53,539 bases of DNA from Streptomyces sp. NRRL F-525 (GTDB lineage: Bacteria; Actinomycetota; Actinomycetes; Streptomycetales; Streptomycetaceae): contig NZ_JNXE01000052.1 of the NCBI RefSeq assembly GCF_000716605.1, positions 1 through 53,539 on the forward strand. Direction: 5' to 3'. The notes beneath the pieces are model-generated. The model worked only from the letters and a program-made list of their open reading frames with translations. It did no database searches and was not told the origin of the DNA. Shown piece by piece: positions 41,572 to 52,121 of the stretch. Positions within the stretch are counted from its first letter, which is position 1; the number at the start of each line of letters is the position of its first letter. The position numbers were made by a program, and so were the translations under genes.

Positions 41572-42699
41572 ATGCTCGACGAATCGCTGCTCGACACCCC
41601 GGAGGCACTGGCCGAGGCCGACCGCCGAGCCCTGCTCCGCGGTGCCGCCGAAGCCGGAGCCCGGGTGCGCACAGCCGCCCGGCACGCCGCCGAGGCCGGC
41701 GTCCACGACCTGAAACCGGACGGCCGCCCCCGCGCCATCCTGATCGCCGGCCCCGGCGCCGCCGCCACCTGCGTAGCCGACCTGCTCGGCACCCTCGCCG
41801 GCGCCAGCAGCCCCGTCACCCGACTGGCACCCACCGGCGTAGCCCCTGCGGCCGGCGCCCTGCGGTGGGAACTCCCGGGCTGGGCGGGCTCCGTGGACCT
41901 CCTGCTGATCACCACCCCGGACGGCACCGAACCCGGCCTGTCCCTCCTCGCCGAGCAGGCCTACCGCCGTGGCTGCACCGTCGTGGCCGTGGCACCGGCC
42001 CGCAGCCCCCTCACCGAGGCGGTGGACGGCGCCCACGGCCTCTTCGTACCGATGGCGACCGCGCCGTACGAGCACGACGAGCCCCTGGCCGCCTCCGCCC
42101 CCGGAGTCCTCTGGGCGCTGCTCACCCCGCTGCTCGCGATCCTGGACCGCACAGGCCTGCTCAGCGCGCCTCCGGAGGCCCTGGAGAAGGTCGCCGACCG
42201 GCTCGACCAGGTCGCCGAGCGCTGCGGGCCCGCCGTCGCGACGTACAGCAATCCCGCGAAGACCCTGGCCTCCGAACTCGCCGACTCGCTCCCGGTGATC
42301 TGGACGGAGGGCACGTCGGCCGGTCCGGCGGGCCGCCGGTTCGCCGCCGCGCTCGCGGAGTTGGCCGGCCGCCCCGCGCTCGTCTCCGAACTCCCCGAGG
42401 CGCTCGCCGAGCACAACGCGCTGCTGGCCGGCCCGCTCGCCGCGAGCGCCGACCCCGACGACTTCTTCAGGGACCGCGTCGAGGAGGCACCCGCGCTGCA
42501 CGCACGCGTGGTGCTGCTCCGGGACCGCCCGATCGGCGGCCTCACGGCCGCGCCGACCGCCCGTGACCTGGCCCTCAGCCACGACACGCCGATCAGCGAG
42601 CTGGAGCCGGAGGAAGGCGGCGAGTTGGAGACCCTCGCGGAGCTGATCGCCATGACGGATTTCGCCGCCGTTTACCTGGCGCTCGCCTCGGGCGCCTGA
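41572..42699 (+). CDS. SIS-domain phosphoglucose/phosphomannose isomerase-like protein
   Basis: This 375-residue protein has two SIS-like halves and resembles bifunctional glucose/mannose-6-phosphate isomerases (ILIAGPGAAATCVADLLG in the first half; PVIWTEGTSAGPAGRRFAAALAEL in the second). The ELPEALAEHNALLAG segment corresponds to the catalytic His/Glu region of that family. It is the Rv3256c position in mycobacteria, as I recall, between manB and manA. The divergence of the first-half Ser/Thr phosphate loop leaves catalysis uncertain. GGAGG precedes the ATG at 41572. Confidence 0.82.
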   Translation: MLDESLLDTPEALAEADRRALLRGAAEAGARVRTAARHAAEAGVHDLKPDGRPRAILIAGPGAAATCVADLLGTLAGASSPVTRLAPTGVAPAAGALRWELPGWAGSVDLLLITTPDGTEPGLSLLAEQAYRRGCTVVAVAPARSPLTEAVDGAHGLFVPMATAPYEHDEPLAASAPGVLWALLTPLLAILDRTGLLSAPPEALEKVADRLDQVAERCGPAVATYSNPAKTLASELADSLPVIWTEGTSAGPAGRRFAAALAELAGRPALVSELPEALAEHNALLAGPLAASADPDDFFRDRVEEAPALHARVVLLRDRPIGGLTAAPTARDLALSHDTPISELEPEEGGELETLAELIAMTDFAAVYLALASGA

Positions 42700-42795
42700 T
42701 CTTGTCGTCGAAGCCCTGAGCCGCCGTACACCGTCGTACGTGGCGCGAATCCACGTCGTACCCAAGTCGTACGCAGAGAGAACCGGTAGACCCGC

Positions 42796-43947
42796 ATGGA
42801 CCGCCTCGACAACACGATCCGCCCCTACGCCTGGGGTTCGACGACCGCCATCCCGAAGTTGCTCGGCGTCGAGCCCAGCGGCGAGCCGCAGGCGGAGATG
42901 TGGATGGGCGCGCACCCGGGCGCACCCTCGCGCACCGCGCGCGGGACGCTGGTCGAGGTCGTCGAGGCGTCTCCGGAGCGGGAGTTGGGGGAGAAGGCGG
43001 TCGCGAAGTTCGGCCCCCGCCTGCCCTTCCTGCTGAAGATCCTCGCGGCCGGGGCCCCGCTCTCCCTCCAGGTGCACCCCAACCTGGAGCAGGCGAAGGA
43101 GGGTTACGCCGACGAGGAGCGCCGGGGCATCCCCGTGGACGCCCCGCACCGCAACTACAAGGACGCCAATCACAAGCCCGAACTGATCTGCGCGCTCACG
43201 GAGTTCGACGGCCTGTGCGGCTTCCGCGACCCGCTGCACGCCGCCGACCTGCTCGCCGGCCTCGGCGTCGACTCCCTGAAGCCGTACGTCGACCTCCTGC
43301 ACGCACACCCGGAGGAAGCCGCCCTGCGCGAGGTCCTCACGGCGATCCTCACCGCCGACCCCGAGGAGATGCGCCACACGGTCACCGCGGCGGCGACCGC
43401 CTGCACGCGCCTGGGTGGCGACTACGCGCCCTACGCCGACATCGCGCACCACTACCCGGGCGACCCCGGTGTCATCGCGGCCATGCTCCTGAACCACGTC
43501 CGGCTCCAGCCCGGCGAGGCCCTGTTCCTCGGCGCCGGCATCCCGCACGCCTACCTCAACGGCCTCGGCGTCGAGATCATGGCCAACTCCGACAACGTCC
43601 TGCGCTGCGGCCTCACCCCCAAGCACGTCGACGTCCCCGAACTCCTCCGCATCGTCCGCTTCGAGGCGAGCGACCCCGGAGTGCTGCGCCCCGAGGCGTC
43701 CCCGGACGGGGAGGAGGTCTACGAGACCCCCATCGACGAGTTCCGGCTGTCCCGGTACGTCCTCCCGGAGGGCACCGGCGCCCACGACCTCACCCTCGAC
43801 ACCCCGCAGATCCTGCTCTGCACGGCCGGCGCGGTGAAGACGGGCGAGTTCGAACTGGCGCCCGGCCAGTCGGTGTTCGTCCCGGCGGGAGACACGGCCG
43901 AGGTGTCCGGCGTCGGCACGGTCTTCCGAGCCACTGTGATCGTATGA
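42796..43947 (+). CDS. manA: Mannose-6-phosphate isomerase, class I
   Basis: This is a 383-residue zinc cupin enzyme that interconverts fructose-6-phosphate and mannose-6-phosphate. The zinc-site blocks are clear: LQVHPN (Gln and His), DANHKPELICAL (His, Glu), and the distal GAGIPHAYLNG with the catalytic Arg region further on. The N-terminus NTIRPYAWGS is typical. It supplies mannose-6-phosphate to ManB and so to GDP-mannose. It follows the SIS gene on the same strand with a 96-bp gap. Confidence 0.95.
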   Translation: MDRLDNTIRPYAWGSTTAIPKLLGVEPSGEPQAEMWMGAHPGAPSRTARGTLVEVVEASPERELGEKAVAKFGPRLPFLLKILAAGAPLSLQVHPNLEQAKEGYADEERRGIPVDAPHRNYKDANHKPELICALTEFDGLCGFRDPLHAADLLAGLGVDSLKPYVDLLHAHPEEAALREVLTAILTADPEEMRHTVTAAATACTRLGGDYAPYADIAHHYPGDPGVIAAMLLNHVRLQPGEALFLGAGIPHAYLNGLGVEIMANSDNVLRCGLTPKHVDVPELLRIVRFEASDPGVLRPEASPDGEEVYETPIDEFRLSRYVLPEGTGAHDLTLDTPQILLCTAGAVKTGEFELAPGQSVFVPAGDTAEVSGVGTVFRATVIV

Positions 43948-44094
43948 CCGGGCCTGTGGATACCTGACGCGCCGTCGTCGGGCAGGGCTGCAAGAATGGC
44001 CCACCGGCAAAGGACGGGCAAAGACGGTCGGACGGCCCATCAGCGGGCAGACGTCCGGCGTAGACGTACGAAGGCGAAGGGACACCGCGAACAC

Positions 44095-45075
44095 ATGAGC
44101 GCGTCAGGCGGCACCAAGGCGATCGTGGCGGCACTCGGCGCCAACCTCGCGATCGCGGCATCGAAGTTCGTCGCGTTCGCCTTCAGCGGCTCGTCCTCGA
44201 TGCTCGCCGAGGGCGTCCACTCCCTCGCCGACTCCGGCAACCAGGCCCTGCTCCTGATCGGCGGCAAGAAGGCCCAGCGCGAGGCCACCCCGCAGCACCC
44301 CTTCGGCTACGGCCGCGAGCGGTACATCTACGCCTTCCTCGTCTCCATCGTCCTCTTCTCCGTCGGCGGCATGTTCGCCGTCTACGAGGGCTACGAGAAG
44401 ATCAGGCACCCGCACGAACTGGAGCACTGGTACTGGCCGGTGGGCGTCCTGATCTTCGCGATCATCGCCGAGGGCTTCTCGTTCCGCACGGCCATCAAGG
44501 AGTCGAACGAACTGCGCGGCACGCACTCCTGGTCGCAGTTCATCCGCCGCGCCAAGGCCCCCGAGCTGCCGGTCGTGCTCCTGGAGGACTTCGGCGCGCT
44601 CATCGGCCTGGTCCTCGCCCTCGGCGGCGTCGGCATGGCCCTGCTCACCGGCGACGGCGTCTGGGACGGCATCGGCACCCTCTGCATCGGCATCCTGCTC
44701 ATCCTGATCGCCCTGGTCCTCGCCGCCGAGACCAAGTCGCTCCTGCTCGGCGAGTCCGCCGGCATCGAGGACGTCAAGAAGATCGAGACCGCGATCGTCG
44801 ACGGCCACACGGTCACCGGCATCATCCACATGCGCACGCTCCATCTCGGCCCCGAGGAACTGCTCGTCGCCGCCAAGATCGCCGTCCAGCACGACGACAC
44901 GGCCACCGAGGTCGCCACCGCGATCAACGCCGCCGAGTCCCGTATCCGCGAAGCCGTCCCGATCGCCCGCGTGATCTACCTCGAACCCGACATCTACAGC
45001 GAGTCCGAAGCAACGAAGGGCGCGGACCGCGAGGCGACTCCGGGAGGCCCGGCCCAGCACCCCGCCGAACACTGA
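44095..45075 (+). CDS. Cation diffusion facilitator family transporter
   Basis: This is a 326-residue metal/proton antiporter with about six transmembrane segments. TM2 holds the family H-x3-D site (LAEGVHSLADSGNQALLLIG), and TM5 has its partner region in LLEDFGALIGLVLAL. A cytoplasmic C-terminal ferredoxin-like domain follows (MRTLHLGPEELLVAAKI...). It exports divalent metals such as Zn or Mn; the metal is not determinable. I start at the ATG at 44095 (MSASGGTKAIV). It converges on the signal peptidase gene through a shared hairpin. Confidence 0.92.
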   Translation: MSASGGTKAIVAALGANLAIAASKFVAFAFSGSSSMLAEGVHSLADSGNQALLLIGGKKAQREATPQHPFGYGRERYIYAFLVSIVLFSVGGMFAVYEGYEKIRHPHELEHWYWPVGVLIFAIIAEGFSFRTAIKESNELRGTHSWSQFIRRAKAPELPVVLLEDFGALIGLVLALGGVGMALLTGDGVWDGIGTLCIGILLILIALVLAAETKSLLLGESAGIEDVKKIETAIVDGHTVTGIIHMRTLHLGPEELLVAAKIAVQHDDTATEVATAINAAESRIREAVPIARVIYLEPDIYSESEATKGADREATPGGPAQHPAEH

Positions 45076-45095
45076 CCCCCTCCGCCGCAACGACA

Positions 45096-45128
45096 GCGGG
45101 GCCCGCCGAGACGTCCGACAGGCCCCGC
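45096..45128. terminator. Bidirectional terminator between CDF and signal peptidase genes
   Basis: GCGGGGCC (45096-45103) pairs with GGCCCCGC (45121-45128) around a 17-nt loop between two convergent genes. Confidence 0.65.
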
Positions 45129-45136
45129 GGCTCCAA

Positions 45137-45814
45137 CTAGCCCTGCTGAACGGACCAGGGCGCCACCGGCACCGCCCGCTGCCGACGCCGTACGACGAAC
45201 GCGGCGATCCCCAGGCCGATCCCGACCACGGCGAGCACGACCCCGCCGATGACGGCACCCCCGATACCGGAGGCGACCGTACGGTCGCCTGTCACCCGGC
45301 CCCGGACGGCGGAGTCGGCCACCGTGCCGTCGTGGTCGCTCGCGAAGAGACGCGAGTCCCTCGAGTTCGCCCGGTTGTCACCGAGCAGGAACAGCCGGCC
45401 CTTCGGGACCGTCACGTCGTACGTCTTGTGCAGGCCGTCGACGTCACCCTGCTTGACGTAGGGCTCCGCCAGCGGCTTGCCGTTCACGGTGATCCGCGCG
45501 GCCGTACCCGAACCCGTGCAGCACACCACGCGGTCGCCGCCCACCCCGACGACCCGCTGCATCACGCTCGCGCTGAACCCGTAGCGGTCCGGCGCCGAGA
45601 ACAGCACGACGTCACCGCGGTGCACCTCGCCGCCGCCGACCTGCTCGTAGATGATCCGGTCGCCCGGCTCGTACGTCGGCGCCATGCTCTCGCTGCTGAT
45701 GGTGGAACTCCCGTAGGAATTCAGTGCGTACGCGAGCGCGCCGACCGCCAGCACCACCCCCAGCAGCCCCACCACGACAGCCGCGACCCCAAGTCCCCGC
45801 CCCTTGCCCGACAT
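45137..45814 (-). CDS. Signal peptidase I-like protein with Gln at the catalytic Lys position
   Basis: This 225-residue S26-family protein has one N-terminal and one C-terminal transmembrane helix. Box B is SSESMAPTYEPGD with nucleophile S43. Box C is the VVLFSAP strand. Box E, LGDNRANSRDSR, is canonical. In box D, where type I enzymes have KRVVGLPGD with the general-base Lys (K83 in B. subtilis SipS), this protein reads MQRVVGVGGDRVVCC, with Q86. ER-type enzymes use His there; Gln is not a standard base. It may be inactive, very slow or use another base. GGGAGG at 6-nt spacing supports the ATG at 45814. Confidence 0.88.
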   Translation of the reverse strand: MSGKGRGLGVAAVVVGLLGVVLAVGALAYALNSYGSSTISSESMAPTYEPGDRIIYEQVGGGEVHRGDVVLFSAPDRYGFSASVMQRVVGVGGDRVVCCTGSGTAARITVNGKPLAEPYVKQGDVDGLHKTYDVTVPKGRLFLLGDNRANSRDSRLFASDHDGTVADSAVRGRVTGDRTVASGIGGAVIGGVVLAVVGIGLGIAAFVVRRRQRAVPVAPWSVQQG

Positions 45815-45870
45815 CGTTTCCCTCCCCGTGCGGCACTTCCGCGGGCGCGAGGGTAGCGGGTCTCTGTGAA

Positions 45871-45913
45871 CGGTCTGTGCGGGACCGCGACAACTGCGGG
45901 CCCGCACAGACCG
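45871..45913 (-). terminator. Terminator of the fructose PTS gene
   Basis: CGGTCTGTGCGGG (45871-45883) pairs perfectly with CCCGCACAGACCG (45901-45913). An inner CCGC/GCGG stem leaves a 7-nt loop. It begins 1 bp past the permease stop and lies 57 bp before the signal peptidase start. Confidence 0.9.
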
Positions 45914-45914
45914 G

Positions 45915-48212
45915 CTAACCGACCTCGCTCAGCACACCGAGCACCGCCGACTCGTCCCCGGCCGCCGACAGCCGCTCCCGGAACCCGGCATCCATCAACT
46001 TCCGTGACAGCAGCGCCAGAATCCGCAGATGCTCATCACCCGCGGCCGCCTCCGGCACGGCGATCATGAACACCAGCCGGGCCTTCGTACCGTCCAGGGA
46101 GCCCCACTCGACCCCCTCCGCCGACCGCGCGAACCCGACCACCGGCGCACTCACCGCATCCGTCTTGGCATGCGGAATCGCGATCTCCTCCCCGAGCCCG
46201 GTCGTCCCCTGCGCCTCCCGCCGCAACGCGGTCGCCACCAACTCCTCGACGTCCACGACCTTCCCGGTCCGCGCCAACAACCCGGCCATCTCCCGGATCA
46301 CGGCCTCCTTGCCGTCAGCGTCGAGCCGCACCTTGACGGTCTGCTCGGTGAGGTAGCCGGAGAGGACTTCGGGGGGAACTTCAGGGAGAGCCTCGGGGAG
46401 AATTCCGGGGCGGATCTCCGGGTCGGGGCTCGTGGCGGGGGAGCCGGAACCAGGGGCGCCTTCGGCGTTGGCCGAACCGGTGTTGGCCAAGTCGGCATCG
46501 GCCGAACCGGATTTGGTCAGGCCAGCGTTGGCCGAGCCGTTGTCGGCCAAGCCCGAGTTGGCCGAGCCGGCGTCGGCCGTGGCCTCAACGGCAGCCGCAT
46601 CACCCGCACTTGACCCGGCCGACCCGACCACACCGCCCGCCGCCGTGCCCCCACGCGAAGCCCGCTCCGCTACGACGGCCCCGGCGCCCGGCGCTCCGAC
46701 CCCGACCAACGCAAGCTCGGGTTCCTCCGCGAGGACCCCGTGCCCGACGAGCTCCCCGCGCCGCTTCCGCTCGCTCACGTCGACCAGTGCGACCGTCGTC
46801 ACCGCGGTGACCGCCGTACCGATCGCCACCGCCACGAAGAACATCGGTACGCCGCTCACCGCGCCCAGCACCGCCACGATCGGCCCGCCGTGCGGCACCG
46901 CGTCCTTCACCCCGGCGAGCCCGGCGACCGCACCGGCCACCGCGCCGCCCAGCATGTTGGCGGGGATGACCTGCGCCGGCCGTGCCGCCGCGAACGGGAT
47001 CGCGCCCTCGGAGATGCCGAAGCAACCCATGAACAGCGAGGCCAGACCGGTCTCCCGCTCCTGCTCGGTGTAGAGGCGCTGCCGTATCAACGTGGCCAGG
47101 CCCTGGCCGAGCGGCATCACCGGGATCGCGGCCGCGCACATGCCCATGACGGCCTGGTTGCCGGTCGCGATGAGCCCCGCGCCGAACAGGAACGCCGTCT
47201 TGTTGACCGGCCCACCCATGTCGAACGCGATCATCAGCCCCAGGATCGTGCCGAGCAGGATCGCGCTGGTGCCGGTCATCCCGCCGAGCCAGCTGGTGAG
47301 GTGCTCGAACACCCAGGAGATCGGCTTCCCGATCACGTTGATGAAGAACAGCCCGAGCGCCGTCGTCGCCACGATCGGGATCACGATGATCGGCATGATC
47401 GGTTGCACGAACTTCGGGACCTGGACCTTCTTGATCCACAGCACCAGATACCCGGCGAGGAACCCGGTCACGATCGCCCCGATGAACCCGGCGCCGGCCT
47501 TCGAGTCGTACAGCGAACCGGTGTTGGCGATCCAGCCGCCGATCATGCCGGGCACGAGCGCGGGCCGGTCGCCGATCGCGTAGGCGATGTAGCCGGACAG
47601 GATCGGCACCATCAGCGTGAAACCGATCACGCCGATGTTGTTCACGTCCATCCAGAAGGAGTCCTTCGGGATGACCAGACCGCCCGAGGGGTCTGGATGG
47701 CCGCCGAGCGACAGCGAGATCGCGATCAGCAGCCCGCCGACCACGACGAACGGGATCATGTAACTGACCCCGTTCATCAGCGCCTTGTACGCGACGCTCC
47801 GCTCCCTGCCGCCCGGCGCCGCCGTCGCCGCGGCCGCACCGCCCGCCGTGTGCACGGGCGCCGACCGCACCTGCTCGATCAGCCGCTCGGGATGCCGGAT
47901 GCCCTCGGCGACCCCGACCACGAGGACCCGCTTGCCGACGAAACGGCTCAGGTCCACGTCCTTGTCCGCAGCGACGATCACGCCGTCGGCCGTGCTGACA
48001 TCGTTGTCATTCAGGACGTTTTCAGCCCCGATGGAACCCTGCGTCTCCACCTTCATGTCGATGCCGCGGCTCTCGGCGGCCTGGGCGAGTTTCTCCGCCG
48101 CCATGTACGTGTGGGCGATGCCGGTCGGGCACGCGGTCACCGCGAGCAGCCTCAACCGCTGCCGCTCGCCTTCGCCGCCGCCCGTGGGGGGAGGGCCGGC
48201 CGTAGTCGTCAC
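45915..48212 (-). CDS. Fructose-type PTS permease, EIIBCA fusion
   Basis: This 765-residue phosphotransferase permease imports and phosphorylates fructose or a related sugar. Domain order is EIIB (about 20-120, C28 in [15 protein letters not shown]), EIIC (about 140-490, with [11 protein letters not shown] and [12 protein letters not shown]), a linker (about 500-600), then EIIA (about 610-765, H681 in [10 protein letters not shown]). The linker contains four copies of a decapeptide ([14 protein letters not shown]). AGGAG at 7-nt spacing supports the GTG at 48212. A 1-phosphofructokinase and a DeoR regulator, the usual partners, are not adjacent here, so it may be an orphan permease. Confidence 0.93.
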   Translation of the reverse strand: MTTTAGPPPTGGGEGERQRLRLLAVTACPTGIAHTYMAAEKLAQAAESRGIDMKVETQGSIGAENVLNDNDVSTADGVIVAADKDVDLSRFVGKRVLVVGVAEGIRHPERLIEQVRSAPVHTAGGAAAATAAPGGRERSVAYKALMNGVSYMIPFVVVGGLLIAISLSLGGHPDPSGGLVIPKDSFWMDVNNIGVIGFTLMVPILSGYIAYAIGDRPALVPGMIGGWIANTGSLYDSKAGAGFIGAIVTGFLAGYLVLWIKKVQVPKFVQPIMPIIVIPIVATTALGLFFINVIGKPISWVFEHLTSWLGGMTGTSAILLGTILGLMIAFDMGGPVNKTAFLFGAGLIATGNQAVMGMCAAAIPVMPLGQGLATLIRQRLYTEQERETGLASLFMGCFGISEGAIPFAAARPAQVIPANMLGGAVAGAVAGLAGVKDAVPHGGPIVAVLGAVSGVPMFFVAVAIGTAVTAVTTVALVDVSERKRRGELVGHGVLAEEPELALVGVGAPGAGAVVAERASRGGTAAGGVVGSAGSSAGDAAAVEATADAGSANSGLADNGSANAGLTKSGSADADLANTGSANAEGAPGSGSPATSPDPEIRPGILPEALPEVPPEVLSGYLTEQTVKVRLDADGKEAVIREMAGLLARTGKVVDVEELVATALRREAQGTTGLGEEIAIPHAKTDAVSAPVVGFARSAEGVEWGSLDGTKARLVFMIAVPEAAAGDEHLRILALLSRKLMDAGFRERLSAAGDESAVLGVLSEVG

Positions 48213-48682
48213 GTCGTTCTCCTAACACCTTCGTCGCACGGAACGCCGTCCCGGACGTCCCGCAAGATCGATCAGAGGCTCCTGATCTCCGTGCATCCTG
48301 CAACATCCGACGCCCGACTCAAAGACGCGGAAGTCCCTGGTCGCCGTCGTCCGCTCCCCTCCGCCCACCACTCGCGGGCACCTTGTCGCTGCTCCCCCGG
48401 AAACCCGGTCCGACACCGGACACCCGCCGGAGTTCGGCCGGATCCGTCCCGAGGTGGGCTGGGGGCGGCCGGGTCCACCGGTGTAGCTTGGGTGGGAGCC
48501 AGACGTCGCTGCTGATGGCGGTCGGGCGGTCCCGACGCGGACCGACCGAGGGAGAGAGGGCCTCCGACGGACTGCGCTGCGCGTACGCGGGCATTCCTGT
48601 GCCCTCCTTCGGGCACCCCTGTGTCCGCCGCCGCGCAGACCAGCCGTATCCACCAGGCCCCAACCTCGAGGAGCACCTCTCC
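48213..48682. promoter_or_regulatory. Divergent leader region, PTS permease / S-adenosylhomocysteinase
   Basis: This 470-bp region has no supported gene; an in-frame upstream extension of the hydrolase (from 48383) is Arg/Pro-rich and unlike the family. It holds a stem TCGGgCGGTCC/GGACCGaCCGA at 48522-48549 (one mismatch, 6-nt loop). A GTGCCC/GGGCAC hairpin lies at about 48600-48617. A -10-like TAGCTT lies near 48484. I compared it by eye with SAH and SAM riboswitch consensus cores and saw no match. Confidence 0.4.
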
Positions 48683-50140
<1,458 letters not shown>

Positions 50141-50235
50141 TCCGGCGACCCCGCTGGCTGTGACCCCGCCCGCTGTGACCGCGTCCGTGCACTGACGCGG
50201 CCTCAGCGGCAGGTACTCACCAGCAGATCCTCCGA

Positions 50236-50270
50236 GGCAGGCCCCCGCACCCCCGTGCCGGGGGCCTGCC
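50236..50270 (+). terminator. Terminator of S-adenosylhomocysteinase
   Basis: GGCAGGCCCCCG (50236-50247) pairs perfectly with CGGGGGCCTGCC (50259-50270), followed by CCTTTGG. Confidence 0.9.
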
Positions 50271-50317
50271 CCTTTGGTTCCGTCGGCCGGACCGGCCCGT
50301 CAAGACCCAGGACCCCG

Positions 50318-50932
50318 ATGCCCCGCGGCCGTTATTCGCTCCACGATCCGCACGATCACACCCCCTTCGCTGACGAACACTTCCACTGCGCCCCCGGCCC
50401 GTCCGGCTGGCGTTATGTCTCCCAACTCACCACCCCCTCGGGCGACCACAGCGGTTCAGTCGACCTCACGCTCGACGAACTCGGCCGCCCCATCCGGCTG
50501 GAACTCCACGCCGCGAGCTGGCAGGTGCGCGGCGCCGCGCTCGACGGCGTCACCTGGGTCCGTACCGACCCCACCGGCACCGATGCCACCGAAGGCAATG
50601 TGCGCGCCCACGCCTTCACCGGCACTTCCCCCGCGTTCCTCATCGCCACCACCCGTCTCCTGCGCCTCACCCCTTCCTCCTCCGCGACCCGCGTCCGCCT
50701 GGTCAGCCTCACGGAACCGGTCCTCGCCCCCCGCACCGTGGACCAGTCCTGGGCCTTGCTGAAAAGAGAAACACACGGCACTGACAACGGCCCTCTGACC
50801 GTGGACGAATACCAGGTCACAGCCCTGGACACGGGCGAGCAGCACGCCGTGCACATCGCCGGAGACGTGGTCCTCGCGGCCCCCGGCATCGAGCTGGAGG
50901 AACTGGAGTCGCCGCCGTCGGTCTTCGGCTGA
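50318..50932 (+). CDS. Conserved hypothetical protein
   Basis: This 204-residue protein has no motif I recognise. It opens with a His-rich stretch (HDPHDHTPFADEHFHC) and continues as an alternating-strand beta-rich domain (GSVDLTLDELGRPIRLELHAASWQVRGAAL...RLRLTPSSSATRVRLVSLTEPVL). There is no signal peptide or membrane segment. The sequence suggests a lipocalin- or calycin-like beta fold. AGGA lies about 5 nt upstream of the ATG at 50318. Codon bias is typical, so it is a real gene. Function unknown. Confidence 0.8.
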   Translation: MPRGRYSLHDPHDHTPFADEHFHCAPGPSGWRYVSQLTTPSGDHSGSVDLTLDELGRPIRLELHAASWQVRGAALDGVTWVRTDPTGTDATEGNVRAHAFTGTSPAFLIATTRLLRLTPSSSATRVRLVSLTEPVLAPRTVDQSWALLKRETHGTDNGPLTVDEYQVTALDTGEQHAVHIAGDVVLAAPGIELEELESPPSVFG

Positions 50933-50964
50933 GCGGCGGCGTTGCGGGGAGGCGGCGAGGAGAG

Positions 50965-51993
50965 TCAGGCGGGCGGCGCGAACCCGGTGGAGGGCTTAGG
51001 GGCGGCGGGCGCTGCGCTGGGCGGCGCTGGGGGCTGGGTACCGGGCGTGACGGGATTGGCTTCTGTGCCACCTGCGGCCGGAACAGGGGGAGCAGCAGTG
51101 GCCGGCCAAGAGGCAGGTGCAGGCGCGGGAGCGGAGCCGTACGGCTGCTGAGGAGCCGGCGACGGCTGGAGCGCCGAGTTGCCGAAGGCACCAGGCATAC
51201 CCGCTCCAGGCCTGAACCTGCCAGCCGGTACGCCCCCGACCGCGCCGTTCCCGAAGGCCCGCCGCACATCCCGGGCCTGGCGCTCCTGCACCACCGCCGC
51301 CAGATACGCGGCCGACGGAACACCCTGCGGAATCGGAGCCCCCGTACGGGCCACGAGGTCCGCGGCGAGCCGCTCGGCCATGGTCCAGCCGACCTGCGGA
51401 TCCAGCTGCTGCATACGCGTCAGGTACTGCCGGATGGCCAGCCACAACCCGTCGGGAACGGCGGACAGATCAAGCTCGGCGAAACGTCCCGTCAGCCAAG
51501 GCGGCGGAGGAGGCACAAAGGCCGTCTGCCCGGCGGAGACCCTTTCCCGTACGACCAGGGTGCCCGCGAACACGTCCCCGAGCCGCCGACCGCGTGCCGA
51601 GACGAGCGAGGCGATACAGGCGACGACACCGACCGTCATCAGGATCTCGACGACACCGATCGCACCCCGCACGAGCGCGTGCCGGAACCGGATCGGCCCG
51701 CCGTCGTCCCGCACCACGCGCAGGCCGAACGCCAGCTTCCCGAGCGAACGCCCATGACTCAGGGTCTCCACCGCTATGGGCCCGCCCACCAGGATCAGCA
51801 CAAAGGCCGCGATCGACATCGCGACCTGCGCCGCAACGTCCAAAGAGGCAGTGGAGAACATCAGCGCCACGGTGACAGCGGTGTAGGCGGCGATGGCCAC
51901 GATCAGATCGAGCAACACCGCCAGCGCCCTGCTGGGCAGCCTCGCGGGGCGCAACTCCAGCGCCACCGCCTCGCCCGTCACCAGCTCACTCAC
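50965..51993 (-). CDS. RDD-family membrane protein
   Basis: This 342-residue protein has an RDD domain (about 10-150) with the family Arg and Asp positions (RLPSRALAVLLDLIVA, GRSLGKLAFGLRVVRDDG) over about three to four transmembrane helices. A soluble helical segment and a disordered Pro/Ala-rich C-terminus (about 250-342) follow. GGAAGGG lies about 8 nt upstream of the GTG at 51993. RDD proteins have been linked to ion transport or membrane processes, but no function is certain. It is divergent from the SpoIIM-family gene. Confidence 0.87.
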   Translation of the reverse strand: MSELVTGEAVALELRPARLPSRALAVLLDLIVAIAAYTAVTVALMFSTASLDVAAQVAMSIAAFVLILVGGPIAVETLSHGRSLGKLAFGLRVVRDDGGPIRFRHALVRGAIGVVEILMTVGVVACIASLVSARGRRLGDVFAGTLVVRERVSAGQTAFVPPPPPWLTGRFAELDLSAVPDGLWLAIRQYLTRMQQLDPQVGWTMAERLAADLVARTGAPIPQGVPSAAYLAAVVQERQARDVRRAFGNGAVGGVPAGRFRPGAGMPGAFGNSALQPSPAPQQPYGSAPAPAPASWPATAAPPVPAAGGTEANPVTPGTQPPAPPSAAPAAPKPSTGFAPPA

Positions 51994-52121
51994 GTCTGCC
52001 GCCCTTCCCCTGCTCTGCCCCTGGAACAGCCAGTCTGCCAAGCTGAGGGCACATCGCGCCCCAGTACGACAAGCTGATCCCCGACCAGCAGTCGATGAGC
52101 AGCCGAGGAGCAGGCAACCAG

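Noticed and set aside
48383..48682. N-terminal extension of S-adenosylhomocysteinase
   Set aside because: The added residues are Arg/Pro-rich and unlike the family. [10 protein letters not shown] at 48683 has a GAGGAG site and the normal length.
48213..48682. SAH or SAM riboswitch
   Set aside because: The conserved core sequences of the known classes are not recognisable by eye; only generic hairpins are present.
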